Assembly: GCF_030247195.1 (NCBI RefSeq)
Contig: NC_080672.1
Span: 376,378,166-376,442,165, forward strand
Length of the DNA: 64,000 nt
Source: Topomyia yanbarensis
Taxonomy: Eukaryota > Arthropoda > Insecta > Diptera > Culicidae
Direction of reading: 5' to 3'
Of this stretch, positions 33,936 to 43,800 are shown piece after piece. The notes beneath the pieces are model-generated. The model saw only the letters and a program-made list of their open reading frames with translations. It had not been told where the DNA came from and ran no database searches. The number at the start of each line of letters is the position of its first letter. The first letter of the stretch is position 1. Both the position numbers and the translations under genes were made by a program.

Positions 33936-34738
33936 ACTAGGTCCACCGCCGGGGACCAGTTGAGTAGTACGTAACGTAGCACCGAGTTGGGTCGTCGGGG
34001 CGCCTGGGAACCGGACGTCAAGCTTCACCGGAATCGCTGAACCGACCTCGACATCCTACCGGGTAGCTCGTGAGTAGGCTAGATCCATCGCCGCGGATTA
34101 GTCCGAGTAGACCGCGTCGCAGAGCTAGCAGTGGGTCGTTGGGGCGCTGGTGAACCGGAAGTTACGCTCCAACCGGAATCGCCGGATAGACCTCAGCACC
34201 TACTGTATGGCCCGTTGAGTAGGCTAGATCCACCGAAGGGGACTAGATCGAATAGATCGGGACGACGCGGAGAATATCGGAATCAGGAGAAATCTACCGC
34301 TCGGATGCAGGAGAATAGGTTAGATCCATTGTTGGGAACTAGACTGAGTAGTTCGCGAACAAGTGAGGGCGGGAGCTGAATGGCTCATCGGGAAAGTAGA
34401 GCGAAACGGAACGAGAGGAAGCCAAAGGGCTCAAGAAATTGTGGTGCTAAAACAAAAGAAGAATCGGTATCGGGAGAGCCTCCTTCGTCGGGGAACTCTC
34501 AGTCGGCATAAGCTAAATCCACCGCCGAGGACTAGACTGAGTAGACCGTGACGAAATACCACCAGTCGCAGGTCGTCGGGGCATCAGCGAACCGGACGCC
34601 CTGCTCCACCGGAATCGCCGAACTGACCTCGACATCTGGTTGGTTGGCTCGGTTTCGGGAGAACTTCTCTCACCGGGGAATTCTCCGTCGGAGTAGGCTA
34701 GATCCATCGTCGGGGACTAGACCGAGTAGTTCGCGAAA
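33917..34738 (+). repeat. Irregular tandem repeats in the R1-type 3' region
   Basis: The phrase GTAGGCTAGATCCAYCGyCGGGGACTAGACYGAGTAG recurs with variation near 33930, 34075, 34215, 34315, 34510 and 34695, interleaved with GTCGTCGGGGCGCCTGG and CCGGAATCGCCGAACTGACC. Spacing is irregular (about 100-190 bp). It is noncoding and GC-rich, and is matched in inverse orientation at 30780-31283. Confidence 0.8.
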
Positions 34739-35100
34739 AAGTCTGGTGCTCAATGAGTAAACGGCGCTGAATGGTGCATTCATTGCACAATTGTACGTCT
34801 TACTTCGCTAGAGCTTCCTACCGGATACACCATTTTGGGTTGGTTACTTTACTACCGGCTTCCGACCGATCAACTGCTCAGTTAACTGCTCCAGTATTAA
34901 GCTGAACTGCTTCTCTGTCCACCTTCAACCGCTTCTAAAATGGGGAATCTGCTCATGACTTGTATCACAGCCGTTCCCGATCTATCCGCCACCCAGTTAC
35001 CGTTATCAGGAGGACTTGATACGGTTCTGCAATCAAAGCAATGTCACACATAGTAGACTACCACAACTATTGCTGTACGGTGTCACAGTGATTCAGATTT

Positions 35101-36175
35101 ATCTGGGTTATCTCCATTACCGTTGGCCTGCAGTCGCCTTTTTGTAGGCAGGGCATTTAAAGCCACCCGTCTGATGGTCGTTTCCGTCAGCAGTGGTGCA
35201 AAGCAAGCACTTCGGCCTTTGCGTGCAGTCTCTTGCAAGATGGCACGTCTCCCCGCTTTTCCAGCACATTCTGGATCTATCGAGGCCTTTGCAAGCCCCC
35301 GCCAAATGTCTAAATCCCTTGACACTTGAAACATTTCTTCACTTGTTTATGCACTCGTGGGATGGCTCTCAATAGTCATCTCGATCATCCAAATGTAACT
35401 TCGCCTACAACCATTGCCTTGTCGCAGCGGTTACCGATAAACGAATAATCGCTGTCTGTGTTCCTCCGTATACCTTCTTTAACCGAATCGTGAAGTGCAC
35501 CTCGTCCAGGTTACACAGCTGCTTCAGTGCACCTCTCAGCTCATCTTTCGTCGTGATTTCATCAAGGCCCTTGCACGCAATCACCCTCTCTGGATTTAGG
35601 GCTTTAACTTCTCCCTTTTCACCCATTGATTTAGTAATAGTCTCCTGCTAGTCGTGGTATCATCCTTCAACTCGAAGAGCATCTCATCTTTTTGAGTATA
35701 CCAGATTTTTACCACGTTTTCCCCCAAATCCCTCAGCGCCGGATCCTCTCTGATCTTCTTGAACGGCGCTGCATACGTTGCAGCGTCATTGGCTTTGACG
35801 AGCACGGTTTCTCCCTTTAGTGCCTTCTGGCGAGCCGGAGGTTTTACTTTCTGCTTTTGATCCCATTTTCGTTCTTCCGCTTTGCTGTTCCCCGTGATTC
35901 TCCGACCTATAACAATACCCCAGCTTTCTTCCTGCGGGGTGAGGTCCTTTTCTCCGGCAATGACAGCGTCCTCGCTCGTCTGCTTCTTGAGCCTGCCTGG
36001 TCTTCCGTCTCCACGGAAAGTGGCGTGTTCACCACGCCAATCTGTTTCTGCTTCCCCTGCTTCTGAGTGGCTAGGAAGATAGTTGCCTTAGCCGACGCCA
36101 ATGCTCGCTCAGCTACATCAGCCCTCCGTGTTGCCGTGTCATACTCTTCACGGCAGACACTAGAGCTTGTAGGAT
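35101..36175 (-). pseudogene. R1-type ORF1 (Gag-like)
   Basis: Minus-strand blocks, in order: LARRQKALKG-like N-terminal basic region, VLVKANDAATYAAPFKKIRE and DLGENVVKIWYTQKDEMLFE (ending near 35596), then VKALNPERVIACKGLDEITT, RLKKVYGGTQTAIIRL, then a Cys/His cluster MCWKSGETCHLARDC with CLLCTTADGNDHQTGGFKCP ahead of AYKKATAGQR. The knuckles are partly disrupted and at least three frame changes are needed to read through. In the intact family this protein binds element RNA. Confidence 0.85.
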
Positions 36176-36236
36176 TCTGAGAACCATCTCCTTATTGTTC
36201 TCATAGATATTAGGCGTGTTTCGAAATTCAACATTG

Positions 36237-36272
36237 CTCAACAATTGGTCATCGATGACCAAATTGTTGAGT
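36237..36272. repeat. Near-perfect 36-bp palindrome
   Basis: CTCAACAATTGGTCATCGAT followed by its complement (ATCGATGACCAAATTGTTGAG) with one unpaired base. It lies just upstream of the R1-type ORF1 end and outside any recognised element. Could be an element terminus or a binding site. Confidence 0.6.
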
Positions 36273-37354
36273 TAAACATGGCCGCCGCGGTGAGCAAAAG
36301 AGAAAGTTTTGCTCTGTTGTGATACAAAACTTCGGATGCAACATTGCAAGTTGGAGAGCTGCGACACCCATTCCCCTCTCGCTGCTGAGCAGCAAAGAGA
36401 AACTAAAATAAGCTGGTAACAGTGATGCCACATTCTATATTATTTACCGGGAATTAAAAAAATCTCACTACTTTTTCAGAAAATTTGTACGGAAATTTAC
36501 AGCAATAAGTTAATGCAAACGTTTTGCTAGTTGAATAATATTTGGTTAATTTGGGTGTTTTATACATCAACCTTTCCAATCTCGCTTTATTTTTCCGTCA
36601 ATAATAAATAAAAAACACTGAGTTCTTAGTGCAAAAATCATTTGTTCTATTGTTAAGGTTTCAATAATAAGTTCATTCGCCAGTAAATCATTTGTTTGGA
36701 GTAGTCAAATTACAAAATATATTTGTATTACACACCAAAGAAAAACAGTTTCCGTAAATTTATATATCCTATATACACTTTCTCAATATTACTAGGTATT
36801 AGAAATGTCAAATAAAACTATTGTTTTACCATTTTATCTCCAAAAATATGTACCATGCTGTAGTTTCCTTAGACATCATTTTAATCTGTACCTATACAAT
36901 TCAAATAATCTGCAGCTTTATAGAAACATCTGTACTTTTGGTTGCACTGCGCGGTACGCATACAGATCTGTCAATCGCGCTTCTCATTCGTTCTTGAAAT
37001 GATGGTGGGGGCATGCAGTCGGCTGAAATAAATTCCCATTCTCACAACATGTGGTCGGCACCCAGCATGCTATCTCTTTCGCTTCTTTTACCTGTTGTAT
37101 AAGCTTCTTTCAAGAATGCGTGTACCACCGTCAACGAAGTTTTGGCGTCAGTGTGCTCTTGGAATCGCATCTGGTAGGATGGTTGTTGATTGATGCGCGC
37201 AGTTGCATGATAAATAGGGCATTCAAGTTTTCATTGCGCTCAAATACAGTTTTTCACTATTCTCGGGTTATTTTTGCTATTATCAGTTTCTCGGTTATGG
37301 TTTGGCCGATTATCACAAATGCCTCAAATTAAAGGTATGTTTTCCTGCTACAAA
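36273..37354. other. No recognisable gene
   Basis: AT-rich DNA with a short more balanced part near 36280-36430. No domains, RNA gene or element ends recognised. Confidence 0.4.
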
Positions 37355-37535
37355 ATTTCGTACGGATCCGTTGTATGGTTCCGGAAATATAAACTGTTAA
37401 TCGTCCGGTCACATGAAATTTCCATAGAAGAAGGAACTAAAAAATTCTAAGAAATCGAATTTGAATTTGGGATGACAAATAACTTTAAAATGCATGAAGC
37501 ATCGAGATTTTAACCAAACCATTTTTGGTGTTTAG
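37355..37535 (-). repeat. Fragment of the ATCCACCTAGTGGTG repeat family
   Basis: The complement contains GTGACCGGAC, TATATTTCCGGAACC and CGATCCGTACGAAATTTT-like wording, as at 63455-63540. AAAATGCATGAAGCATCGAGATTT (complement of the 54.6-kb block) lies at 37488-37511. Confidence 0.55.
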
Positions 37536-37889
37536 ATCATATGGGCATCCTTCCTATACATTATACGAACATTATCCTGTTTCTCCTACCAGCTGATCAA
37601 GACGACCAAACTCAAACCGCTGATTACTGGTTCAAGTTATCGATTTGATCGGTCTTTTCTTTTACAAAATTTTAGAACTCGAATATTGATTTCTTGTATG
37701 TAGTTGTCATGTCATGTATAATGAAAATGTATTACACTCAGGTTTTTTTTACGCGGGGGATACGTACCGCGTTAATTGGAAAATCCGCGTAAAAAGCCGC
37801 GTTAATTCGAAAATCCTCGTAAAAACCGCGTTAATTCGAAAGTTCGCCTAAAAAAACTCTCAACACAAGACTTAGAATATTTTTAAAAG

Positions 37890-38230
37890 TTTGTTTTTTT
37901 TTGCACGGATTTCGCAATTAATACGGTTTTTGCAAAAATAAGTCCTTTTGAATGCAAAAGACTTAGGCTTTTTTCCTACAAAAATGCTGAGTTCCTTTAA
38001 ATCCAAAGAACTTAGAAGAATTTTGGCAGTTTTCTTGCGCGGATTTCGCAATTAATTCGGTTTTTGCAAAAATAAGTCCTTTTGAATGCAAAAGACTTAG
38101 GCTTTTTCCTACAAAAATGCTGAGTTCTTTTAAATCCAAAGAACTTAGAAGAATTTTGGCAGTTTTTTTGCGCGGATTTCGCAATTATCTCGATTTTTGC
38201 AAAAAAAATATGCCTAGTCCTTTTGAATGC
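37890..38230 (+). repeat. 134-bp tandem units
   Basis: CGGATTTCGCAATTA recurs at 37906, 38040 and 38173 (spacing 134 and 133). Each unit also has TCCTTTTGAATGCAAAAGAC and AATCCAAAGAACTTAGAAG, two nested short inverted repeats. Units 1 and 2 are almost identical by eye. Confidence 0.85.
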
Positions 38231-38289
38231 AACAGACTTAGAAGATTTTCGGAAAGATGGAAGAGACGGGTCTGGACTCCTTATATCCC

Positions 38290-38910
38290 GCCCTCAACAA
38301 TATGGGTATTTTCTGAATGGTCTTGACGAGTAGGTGCCAGAAATTGATTTTTGGTGTCATTTTGAAATCCAAGATGGCGACTTCCGGTTTAGCGAAATTC
38401 TCTACAACCCATGCAATATGGGTATTGTCGGAATAGTCTTGACGAGTAGGTGCCAGAAATGTATGTTTGACGGCATTTTGAAATCCAAAAGGGCGACTTC
38501 CGGTTTGGCGAAATTCGTTATAACCCAATAAATATGTGTATTTTCGGAATGGTCTTGAAGAGTAGGTGCCAGAAATTGATATTTGACGCTATTATGAAAT
38601 CCAAGATGGCAACTTCCGGTTTAGCGAAATTCGCTGTAACCCAATCAATATAGGTATTTTCGGAAAGGTGTTAACGAGCAGGTGCCAGGAATAAATAAAT
38701 AAATAAATCAGCATCTTCAGCCCAAGGTTGTCCATGAAAAATTGATTTTGGATCCATTTTGAAATCCAAGATGGTGATTTCCAGCTTAGCGAGATTCTCT
38801 ACAACTTAACCAATATGAATATTTTCGGAATGGTTTTTGACGAGCAGGAGACAAATGTCGATGTTTGACGTCATTTTGAAATTCTAGATGGCGACTTCCG
38901 GTTAACCGAA
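38290..38910 (+). repeat. 117-bp tandem units
   Basis: GACGAGTAGGTGCCAG or variants at 38325, 38442, 38558 and 38673 (spacing 115-117). Each unit has AATATGGGTATTTTCGGAAT, ATTTTGAAATCCAAGATGGC and GACTTCCGGTTTAGCGAAAT. An AAATAAATAAATAAAT tract interrupts after unit 4, and a diverged fifth unit follows to ~38910. Inverted single units occur at 39165-39290 and 41660-41785. Confidence 0.85.
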
Positions 38911-39510
38911 ATTCCTGAATGGAAAATCTGGGCGATCATCCAAAACATCCTCGAATATAAGATCTAATCATAAACCAGCGAAATGTAAAATATTTTTATG
39001 TGTGCATCCTGAAGAGTGCGGTGAGAATGGAAATAAGAGAAGAAAGAGATGTATGTAATATGAGTTGGGGGTTTTAATTGATTCAAATTAAACACATTGC
39101 TAAAATTCAAGTAAATTCAACTGCTTAATTAAAGCTATTTGTACATCCCATACTGATTGGGTTATAGCGAATTTCGCTAAACCGGAAGTCGCTATCTTAG
39201 ATTTAAAAATGGCGTCAAAATCAATTTCTGGTACCTACTTCAAGACCATTCCGAAAATATCCATATTGTTGAGGTGCGGGCCATAAGGAATCTTCCAGAC
39301 CCACGTCTTTCAGCTTTCTGAAAATCTTCTAAGTCTTTTGCATTCAAAAGGACTTAGAATATGTTTTTGAAAAAAAAACCGTGTTAATTTCGAAATCCAC
39401 GCAAAAAATAAACTGCCAAAATTCTTCTAAGTTCTTTGCATTTCAAAGGACTTAGAATTTTTTTTTCAGAAAAACATCTAAGTCTTTTGCATTAAAAAAA
39501 GGAAATTTAT

Positions 39511-40169
39511 TCATTTCAACTACCATCAAAGGTATTTTGAACATCAGTCTTCATTAGATGCACAATATATGTGAAAAACTGGTGCGAGTATTACGTACTA
39601 CTATTGCACTGGCGGATCGCATTCATTGCAATTGAGTGAGTTTCAGGCAACCTATATTTTAACTAAAGATTAGGACAAATCAGACTTAAGTCCACGCTGG
39701 CACGTATCCAGAGGGAAGGAGGGGGAGTCTAAAGGGTAACTCCGCTCCCCCACCACATTTTCGGGAATAATGATAAATGATCACAAATAAAAAAAATAAT
39801 AATTCCAACAAGCGTGTTCTCAAATTGATGTGAAAATGATATAGAATAAATTTAATAGGAGAATGAGCATTGGCAAAATCAAATACTTACATTGGCGATC
39901 CTGCCGGTTATTGTAAAAAGAATCCAGTTAGAATCCCCCACGCGGTTAAATCAAGCAAGGAAAGAGTGAAAGCGTGTAAACTAAAAGGCTTCCCAAAACA
40001 ATATGGCGACTCGAAAGAAAAAAAGAATTGTGAAAGCGTATAAACCACGTGCCTTTTCATACTAGCAAAATTGCTGCTTGGTCGCCTGTCATGAAAAATG
40101 GCTGCTTTGTAGCCTGCAAAGAAAAAACTCAGCAGCCGCATGCATATATTATATTTCGCAAAAATCGCC
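39511..40169. other. No recognisable gene
   Basis: Unique-looking sequence with a purine-rich GGAGGGGGAGTC stretch near 39715. Nothing assignable. Confidence 0.4.
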
Positions 40170-40249
40170 TTAAGGGCCATCCATATACCACGTGGACAAT
40201 TTAGGAAAGGGTAGAGGCCACGAGAAAGTCCATGCTTGTCCATTGGGAT

Positions 40250-40269
40250 GGGGGGGGGGGGGGGGGGGG
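40250..40269 (+). repeat. Poly-G tract, about 20 bp
   Basis: Uninterrupted run of about 20 G near the left end of the Harbinger-like element. Length is prone to sequencing error. Confidence 0.8.
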
Positions 40270-40508
40270 TATGGGTAATGTCCACGTCGTCATATTTTTG
40301 TCTTTTATATAAAAATGAAACAAATTTGTATTGTCATTGGTGTGAGCGGTTATATTCAAATTTTTTCAAGATTTTTAAATAGTCCAAGTGCTTATAACAG
40401 CAAAGTATATGCGTGTGCATCACGTGTGAAAATTGAAAACATCTATGAAGACTATTATCGAAAAAATCATAAGAACTCGCACGAAAAAGAATCAGAATTT
40501 TTTATCTA

Positions 40509-40831
40509 GGGTAACTGCTCCCTAATTCATCTTAGCACCTCTATTCATCTCACCCATTTGAACACATTAGTTAGAGCAGTATCTGCTATCTCTATTCAAC
40601 GCATTAGCTCAAATGGTAGGATGAACAAGGGTATGTTGTGCTCGACTTTTGGCTTCGCTCAAACGCGAGTATTTTACATTTCCCAGGAAAATTTTTTAAA
40701 CTGTACTGCTTCTTAGGAACGAAGCAAAGATGATGATACCTATTTAAGCGCAATCCGCTAACTCTAAGTCGAGTTATCAACGAAATAGTGTGATATCCTG
40801 ACTAATGAGATGAATAAGGGCTCGTCTACCC
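40509..40831. mobile_element. TA MITE (GGGTA...TACCC), copy 1, 323 bp
   Basis: The ends GGGTAACTGCTCCCTAATTC and GAATAAGGGCTCGTCTACCC are imperfect inverted repeats sharing CCCTWATTCATCT. TA flanks both sides (40507-40508 and 40832-40833). Nested inside the Harbinger-like element. Shares GTGTGATATC and AACGAAATAG-like internal wording with the shorter reversed copy at 48924-49085. Confidence 0.8.
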
Positions 40832-41547
40832 TAAATCACTTGATGCAATCATCTGTAACATGGTCTAATCACATTAATTTTGGATTTCATAGCTAGAGGT
40901 TGAAATTACGAACCAATTCAAGAATTCAAAGGTTATTTGTGATGAATCTTTGAAATGTAAATATAAAATATCATAAATCGTTGAGATTTGAACGATTTTC
41001 ATAAGGTTTAAGGGTTCAGAAAAGAGGGGTTTTTTGTCCACGTGGTAAATAAACGGCCCCTTACAGTACGCCACATCGCAATTGAATAAAAAAGCTCGCG
41101 CATAAATATCAGCAAAGATACCTTGCCGCAATGAAAACTAGGCATGACGGTTCGGCACAACCACATTATATTCAAATCACAAAACAAATAGTTTTCCTTT
41201 TGTTCTAACACAATAACATCGCATAATTGCATATAATCAATCGTAAGACTAAAACAAAATGGCCGCCAGCATAAAATATTACCGCTACAAAGCTTGGCAT
41301 GGCAGATCGGGACGATCGCATTGTATTCAGCTAAATGCCTTGAGCAACACGATTTTTTGAGCCATTAATGCATTGCTCGTATACGCACACCAGCGTTAGC
41401 AACGACGTGCCAAAGGGCTCATTGATTGCAGCAACCTCGACCGGCCATCTTTTGACTTACGATCGCCTCACAGGTAAGACGTGCTCCTGTTGCTCTCATT
41501 AAAGTGTAATACCGTGATGGGATATTTTTAAGCAATGCAATCAAATT

Positions 41548-41785
41548 CTCAAATTTTGGTCTACGTGGTTTATGAATGGCCCCTTGTCTCTCTGGTCGTG
41601 ACAATTTGGTGTATACAGTGCTACCCAGCGGTGAAAACACGACTCATGGGCTTTTCCCATGTAAATTATCAAAAACGGTTCACCAGAAGTTGCCATCTTT
41701 GCTTTCAGAATTGCGTCCAAAATCGATCTCTGGTATCTACTCGTAAAGCTTGTTCCGAAAATACCCATATTGATTAGGTTAGAGA
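41548..41785. repeat. Solo Harbinger-like end plus inverted 117-bp unit
   Basis: TTGGTCTACGTGGTTTATGAATGGCCCC (41546-41583) repeats the right-end wording of the 40.2-kb element with no partner. From 41660, CCAGAAGTTGCCATC... TCTGGTATCTACTCG... CCGAAAATACCCATATTGATTAGG is a reverse-complement single unit of the 117-bp repeat. Confidence 0.6.
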
Positions 41786-41799
41786 GAATTAAGCATTTG

Positions 41800-42070
41800 C
41801 CACAAAAATGGGGTAAAATAAATAAAAACAATTGTGGCGAACGTTTCAGTGGCATTCAATTTTTGAACCACAATAAAAATTAATTCACTTCGTAAATATT
41901 CTATGGGCATACTTTTTCGATCGATATGCTTCTTTCTATAACACTCAGCAAATGATCAAAAAACTTTTAAGCAGGTTTTCACTTGTTCAACAAATATTTT
42001 GGTTGTAGTACAGAACCTACGAATCAATTGTCGACAACCGACCAGTGACGGCAACCGACCAGTTTCCCCT
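41800..42070. repeat. Interspersed repeat A, copy 2
   Basis: Same orientation and order of blocks as 2965-3345, ending GTCGACAACCGACCAGTGACGG. The internal part after ACAAATATTTTG is deleted relative to copy 1. Confidence 0.6.
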
Positions 42071-43800
42071 ACCTACTACGAAACTATATGAAGTGAAACA
42101 ACGAGAAAAATGTTAGCCATTCGTTAGGTGTAACATTTTTGTAACAAATAATTCAAAATTATTTAAAGCCATATTTAAATGTTTTTGAAACCAAATTGTT
42201 TGTTAGAAATTCAGAGTTTGGTAAATAATGTCTTTGATGCGGTTGGCCAACACGAATCGGTGCCGAAGTGGATCATGTGTGGCTTCAATAATACTGTACA
42301 AAGATAATGTGGTCAATCGATAAAACTGATTCAAAACCTTTATAATAACTTTTAAAGCATGTAGAAAATCACAACTAAAATAAGATTGAAACTTCATGAA
42401 TTCAGAGTTTTTTTTCGGAAGCAATTTTAGTAGATTTACTGATATTAATATATACTGGTGACTGGATTAAGGTCCATATAAGTTCTAGAATATGAAGTGA
42501 CCAATTTTACACAAAGTCGAATTCAAATTCCAATTAGTTCCAATTAAAGTTAAAAAATTCCTTTGGACAAAAAGAACACCGCATTTAATGTAAAATTTAT
42601 GAATTTTACATTCATCAAGCAGTGACCGCTGGCTTATTCTTTGTTCTGGAACTCTGTGGACTCTCGAAAGTATTTTCAAAATAGCATTGCAACTATTGCG
42701 CTTTTTATCTGTTTTGCCTAAACAACTTCAAGGTACCGAAGAGGGGTAGTAAAGCAGTTTTTGCATGTCGCTAAATATTGTATTTAAACACTAAAGTGTG
42801 TTTTTAACTACGCAAGAGACCTCAATATATTTTACATTCTCGTGTTCGATGATTTTTTTAAGACGGATCAGAAAACGTAGAAAAACATCTATGGTCCCTT
42901 AAGTGATTGGTATACATCAGCAACATTGAACGTATTATTGTTTGAATTATTTCCCAACAGTAAATATACTGTTTGTTTAGGCTTAGGTGCTTTTCTGATC
43001 TAACAGGTAGGGTGATAATAGAAACAAGGAGAAAATCTGCTCGTTACCTTATATTTTCATAAAAATATACAGGCATTTTCCAACGTCAACGAAATAAGCA
43101 GATTGGAAGCTACACCATTAATTTTGTTCTACCGATTCTCACTTTTTCCGCAACCTTTTACCAAGTTTTATGCAGCCGAGCTAACCAAGATCTCAGTACA
43201 AGTGACGTTTGTTTTGCTGAAACTCGGAAAATGTATTACTGAAAATCAGTAAATTGAAGCCACGTTGCTGAACTATTAATTGAAAAAATTAACTGACCGT
43301 TCAGCTGTGCGGAAAACACCGAACTGAAGATGAGATATTCAAATTTTGAATCTTCAAAAGCGCGAACAATTTTGAAGAAACTACTTACCACCGAATCAAA
43401 CTTAAATTATAAATGCTAATAACAGTTTTGGTTTCATCTCAATTAATGCCTGAAGCATTGAGACGAGTACATATAGACCTTTTTAGTAGACCCAACACGA
43501 AAAACACTCAAATAGCTATATAATTAGCTGTAGGAAGCTAAAAAATGCATTTAAAGAATAGTCCATAAAGGAAGAGTATTCTGATTGCAATTGAAAAGCG
43601 AGATAGTGAACTTGTTCTTTGTTTATTGTCTTATTTTCAGAGTGCGCAACTAGTGTTTAGGATAAGCAATTTATCAACTAAAATGTACATAAGATGCGCA
43701 TAAGTTGCCAGGCCGAAAATAGGAAAAAACGATAGGCGCAAGTCCAATCAGTTACTAAACTGCTCACTCGACTGACACACAGAAGTGAAACTTATTTCTC
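42071..43800. other. No recognisable gene
   Basis: AT-rich unique sequence with short frames and no element ends found. Confidence 0.4.

Larger units (their letters stand above)
32563..34778 (+). mobile_element. 5'-truncated R1-type copy inserted in the older R1 endonuclease
   Basis: Begins abruptly inside the RT (RYCAVVTIDVKNAF) and ends after a GC-rich 3' region at AACGGCGCTGAATGGTGCA. The pentamer TTCAT flanks both sides (32558-32562 and 34779-34783). Removing the insert plus one TTCAT joins ...LCNE to GSVSTF on the minus strand with no gap. The insert is in the opposite orientation to its host element. It lacks a long A tail. Confidence 0.87.
31283..35100 (-). pseudogene. R1-type endonuclease and linker, split into three pieces
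   Basis: The N-terminal piece near 35000 reads SPPDNGNWVADRSGTAVIQVMSR and, further on, EALAK*DVQLCNE up to 34784. After the plus-strand insertion the frame continues exactly as GSVSTFRRDGRESIINV, NMDWRV, YTHSDYKAIRY (32562-32222), then after the TA MITE as YWWNETLSTLRAA and REARAVLK. The THSDYKAIRY stretch corresponds to the SDHxAI motif with His replaced by Tyr. Several stops. The family nicks rDNA or repeat targets; this copy is dead. Confidence 0.85.
30430..36180 (-). mobile_element. R1-type non-LTR retrotransposon, minus strand, RT deleted
   Basis: In minus-strand order: ORF1 (36175-35101), endonuclease N-terminus (35100-34784), [plus-strand R1 insertion], endonuclease C-terminus (32562-32222), [TA MITE], linker YWWNETLSTLRAA to REARAVLK (31406-31283), then directly the 3' region with AGGCTAGATCCACCGCCG units, ending with GGTCGGGTGGCAACCC and CTCTGAGACGTTAGGG near 30450. 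The whole RT is absent between linker and 3' region, so this copy is an internal deletion derivative as well as a host for two insertions. Confidence 0.82.
37737..39510. mobile_element. Foldback element built from two classes of tandem repeats
   Basis: Starts CACTCAGGTTTTTTTTACGCGG, followed by CGCGTTAATTCGAAAATCC units, then about 2.4 units of 134 bp, then four to five units of 117 bp. From 39165 on, the 117-bp unit (CGAATTTCGCTAAACCGGAAGTCGC...) and then the 134-bp unit (CTTCTAAGTCTTTTGCATTCAAAAGGACTTAGA) reappear as reverse complements, so the whole can fold back on itself. No coding capacity. The right terminus was not identified. Confidence 0.7.
40173..41060. mobile_element. Harbinger-like element (CCACGTGG ends), about 890 bp
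   Basis: The left end GGGCCATCCATATACCACG..GACAA and the right end TTGTCCACGTGGTAAATAAA..GGCCCC are inverted repeats of about 28 bp with CCACGTGGAC in common. TTA lies on both outer sides (40170-40172 and 41061-41063), the 3-bp target typical of PIF/Harbinger elements. There is no transposase, so nonautonomous. It contains a G20 tract and a nested TA MITE. Another single end of the same type lies at 41548-41590. Confidence 0.65.

Noticed and set aside
31283..34778. 5' inversion (twin priming) as the explanation for oppositely oriented R1-type endonuclease and RT
   Set aside because: The endonuclease continues on the far side of the RT segment and TTCAT flanks the RT segment, so a separate insertion explains everything.
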